Positions 5,457 through 6,431 of a stretch of 6,431 nucleotides of DNA are shown piece by piece. The notes under the pieces were generated by a model. That model searched no databases and was not told the origin of the DNA. It was given only the letters and a program-made list of their open reading frames with translations. A program made the position numbers and the translations under genes. Origin of the DNA: an uncultured bacterium (GTDB lineage: Bacteria; Bdellovibrionota_C; UBA2361; SZUA-149; CALKYB01); the NCBI GenBank assembly GCA_938022485.1, contig CALIEE010000150.1, positions 1 to 6,431 on the forward strand, read 5' to 3'. The first letter of the stretch is position 1. Each line of letters opens with the position of its first letter.

Positions 5457-5747
5457 ATGTTAAATAGTAAACAAAAAAAATATTTGAAAGGCCTTGGCCA
5501 TAACGTAGACGCATCTTTGTTGATCGGTAAGTCTGGTATCAATCCAAATACATGCGAGGAACTTGATCGGCAATTGGCTGCCAGAGAACTGGTTAAGGTT
5601 AAGTTTAACGAATTCAAGGAAGATAAAAAGGATCTAGCTGCAGACTTGGCAACTAAAACTGAATCCACTCTGGTTCAGATAATAGGGAATAACGCCCTAT
5701 TCTACAGAGAAGCTGTAGAGGATCCTCTTATTTCATTACCTCAATGA
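5457..5747 (+). CDS. yhbY: YhbY-type CRM-domain RNA-binding protein (ribosome assembly)
   Basis: This small 96-residue protein is made almost entirely of one CRM (YhbY) domain, the usual size for bacterial YhbY. Such proteins bind pre-50S ribosomal particles and RNA in the cytosol. Visible hallmarks are LNSKQKKYLKGLGH at 2-15 (family LT.KQ...L...H), the RNA-binding loop IGKSGI at 22-27 (GxxG), the helix CEELDRQLAARELVKVKF at 33-50 with its LVKVK strand, and the final strand LVQIIGNNALFYR at 71-83. The start is supported by GAGG 7 bases upstream. It is transcribed away from the arsS operon and is a housekeeping gene unrelated in function. Its 3' end overlaps the convergent lipoprotein gene by 12 bases. 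The identification is firm; the precise role in this organism is taken from the family. Confidence 0.92.
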   Translation: MLNSKQKKYLKGLGHNVDASLLIGKSGINPNTCEELDRQLAARELVKVKFNEFKEDKKDLAADLATKTESTLVQIIGNNALFYREAVEDPLISLPQ

Positions 5748-6380
5748 AGGTAGAGAACTGGTTGAGGGACGAAGTCTTCTCGCCGTTTCTACAGCTTGTT
5801 GAAGATCTCCCGAATTAGCAACTGGAATACCGTTTACAAAGAAACCGGGCGTGGAGTTTATGCCCCAAGATCTGGCGAGGGATGCGTCTTTTGTTATTAA
5901 TTCGAGTTGCGCTTGATCATTAAAGTCTTTCTGAAATTGAGGAATATTTAGAGCAAGAATCATTGCTAAATCGTGCACTTCCTTCTCACTTCGTGTCCTA
6001 GAAAATTGAAATAAGACGTCATGCATATCCCAAAAACGATTTTGTAGAGCGGCGGCCCGAGCAGCTTTGGCTGCAGTCAAACTTCCACCTCTTGCTTTAT
6101 TGGGTAAATGTTTGAAAATGACCTGAACATCTCTTGGGTTTTTAATTATTAGAGACTTGGCCTGATCCGTCGCCTCTCGACAACCCTTACAGCCAAAGTC
6201 AGAGAAGACATAAACCTTAATGGGAGCATTAGGGTCGCCCATTGTCGGGCTATGTTTTTCAAAGCCCGAGCTAAGTAAGGCGGATGGAGGAACCGGTTCA
6301 GCTTGCTTATTGGAAGAGCAGGCGGCCAAGAATAGGCTCAGGGTTAGTGAAGAAAGTATTAAAGAAGCTTTTCGTAGCAT
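5736..6380 (-). CDS. DsbA-family thioredoxin-fold lipoprotein
   Basis: This 214-residue exported thiol-disulfide protein begins with a lipoprotein signal peptide. After LRK, a hydrophobic core leads to the lipobox LAAC (18-21), with Cys21 to be lipidated. The next residue is Ser, which in enterics favours the outer membrane. A short linker (22-45) precedes the DsbA/thioredoxin fold: MGDPNAPIKVYVFSDFGC contains the first strand, and the active site is CKGC (Cys64-Cys67). Then come FWDMHDVLF (117-124) in the helical insertion and the cis-proline loop STPGFFVNG (176-184, Pro178). This resembles the DSBA/BdbD group (Thioredoxin_4 type), which oxidises or isomerises disulfides in exported proteins or shuttles electrons. 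CKGC differs from the CPHC of E. coli DsbA, so oxidase versus reductase cannot be decided. The gene converges on yhbY with a 12-base overlap and is not part of the arsenic operon. Confidence 0.87.
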   Translation of the reverse strand: MLRKASLILSSLTLSLFLAACSSNKQAEPVPPSALLSSGFEKHSPTMGDPNAPIKVYVFSDFGCKGCREATDQAKSLIIKNPRDVQVIFKHLPNKARGGSLTAAKAARAAALQNRFWDMHDVLFQFSRTRSEKEVHDLAMILALNIPQFQKDFNDQAQLELITKDASLARSWGINSTPGFFVNGIPVANSGDLQQAVETARRLRPSTSSLPSLR

Positions 6381-6383
6381 GGG

Positions 6384-6390
6384 TTCCTCT
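6384..6390 (-). promoter_or_regulatory. Shine-Dalgarno of the DsbA-like lipoprotein gene
   Basis: AGAGGAA reads 5'->3' on the minus strand and its GAGG core is 5 bases before the ATG at 6378-6380. This fixes the start that includes the whole lipoprotein signal. In the remaining bases up to 6431 I find no convincing promoter boxes. Confidence 0.65.
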
Positions 6391-6431
6391 GGTGATGACT
6401 ATCAAACAGAAATCTAGAATAGCTCAATTTA

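Noticed and set aside
5414..5668. 84-codon minus-strand frame opposite yhbY
   Set aside because: It lies over the convincing CRM-domain gene, has no recognisable domain and covers the yhbY leader hairpin. It is a shadow frame.
5717..5728. Perfect 12-base palindrome (AGAGGATCCTCT) near the end of yhbY, followed by a T-rich stretch
   Set aside because: It encodes the normal yhbY C-terminus, would have too little stem once a loop is opened, and the T-rich stretch is interrupted. It is not a credible terminator.
6391..6431. Promoter for the lipoprotein gene (TTGAGC with TGATAG at 17 bases on the minus strand)
   Set aside because: The -10 match is very poor and the region is cut by the window edge.

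Overview
The window appears to come from a Gram-negative bacterium of moderate G+C (a little above 40% by eye). It encodes a lipobox-anchored periplasmic thioredoxin-fold protein, a YhbY-type ribosome-assembly protein, and a run of arsenic-metabolism genes. The lineage cannot be fixed from this sequence. A deltaproteobacterial or Bdellovibrio-like relative is possible, but that is a guess. Coding density is very high, and no mobile element, RNA gene or CRISPR array is visible.

Positions 5310 down to 1 (minus strand) hold six tightly packed genes in one direction: arsS (radical SAM), a TVP38/TMEM64 (VTT/DedA-type) membrane protein, a mercuric-reductase-like flavoprotein, a TIGR04283-type glycosyltransferase, arsM (arsenite methyltransferase), and the 5' part of a secreted DUF547 protein that runs off the window. 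The gaps are 2, 2, 13, 15 and 28 bases, so a single operon is likely. The core reading is an arsenosugar pathway. ArsM methylates As(III) to a dimethyl arsenical, and ArsS joins the 5'-deoxyadenosyl group of SAM to it, giving a dimethylarsinoyl nucleoside. The glycosyltransferase is a candidate for a later sugar step. The flavoprotein, VTT protein and DUF547 protein have no assigned role in this pathway and are the most interesting part of the window.

Positions 5311-5456 form a 146-base divergent intergenic region. It should hold the promoters of the arsS operon (leftward) and of yhbY (rightward). A strong hairpin at 5429-5449 contains the yhbY ribosome-binding site.

Positions 5457-6380 hold yhbY (plus) and a DsbA-family thioredoxin-fold lipoprotein (minus). 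They converge and overlap by 12 bases at their 3' ends. The last 51 bases are the upstream region of the lipoprotein gene, with a good Shine-Dalgarno sequence.

No ArsR-type regulator, arsenite efflux pump (ArsB/Acr3), arsenate reductase or TIGR04282 partner transferase is present. If they exist, they lie outside the window.
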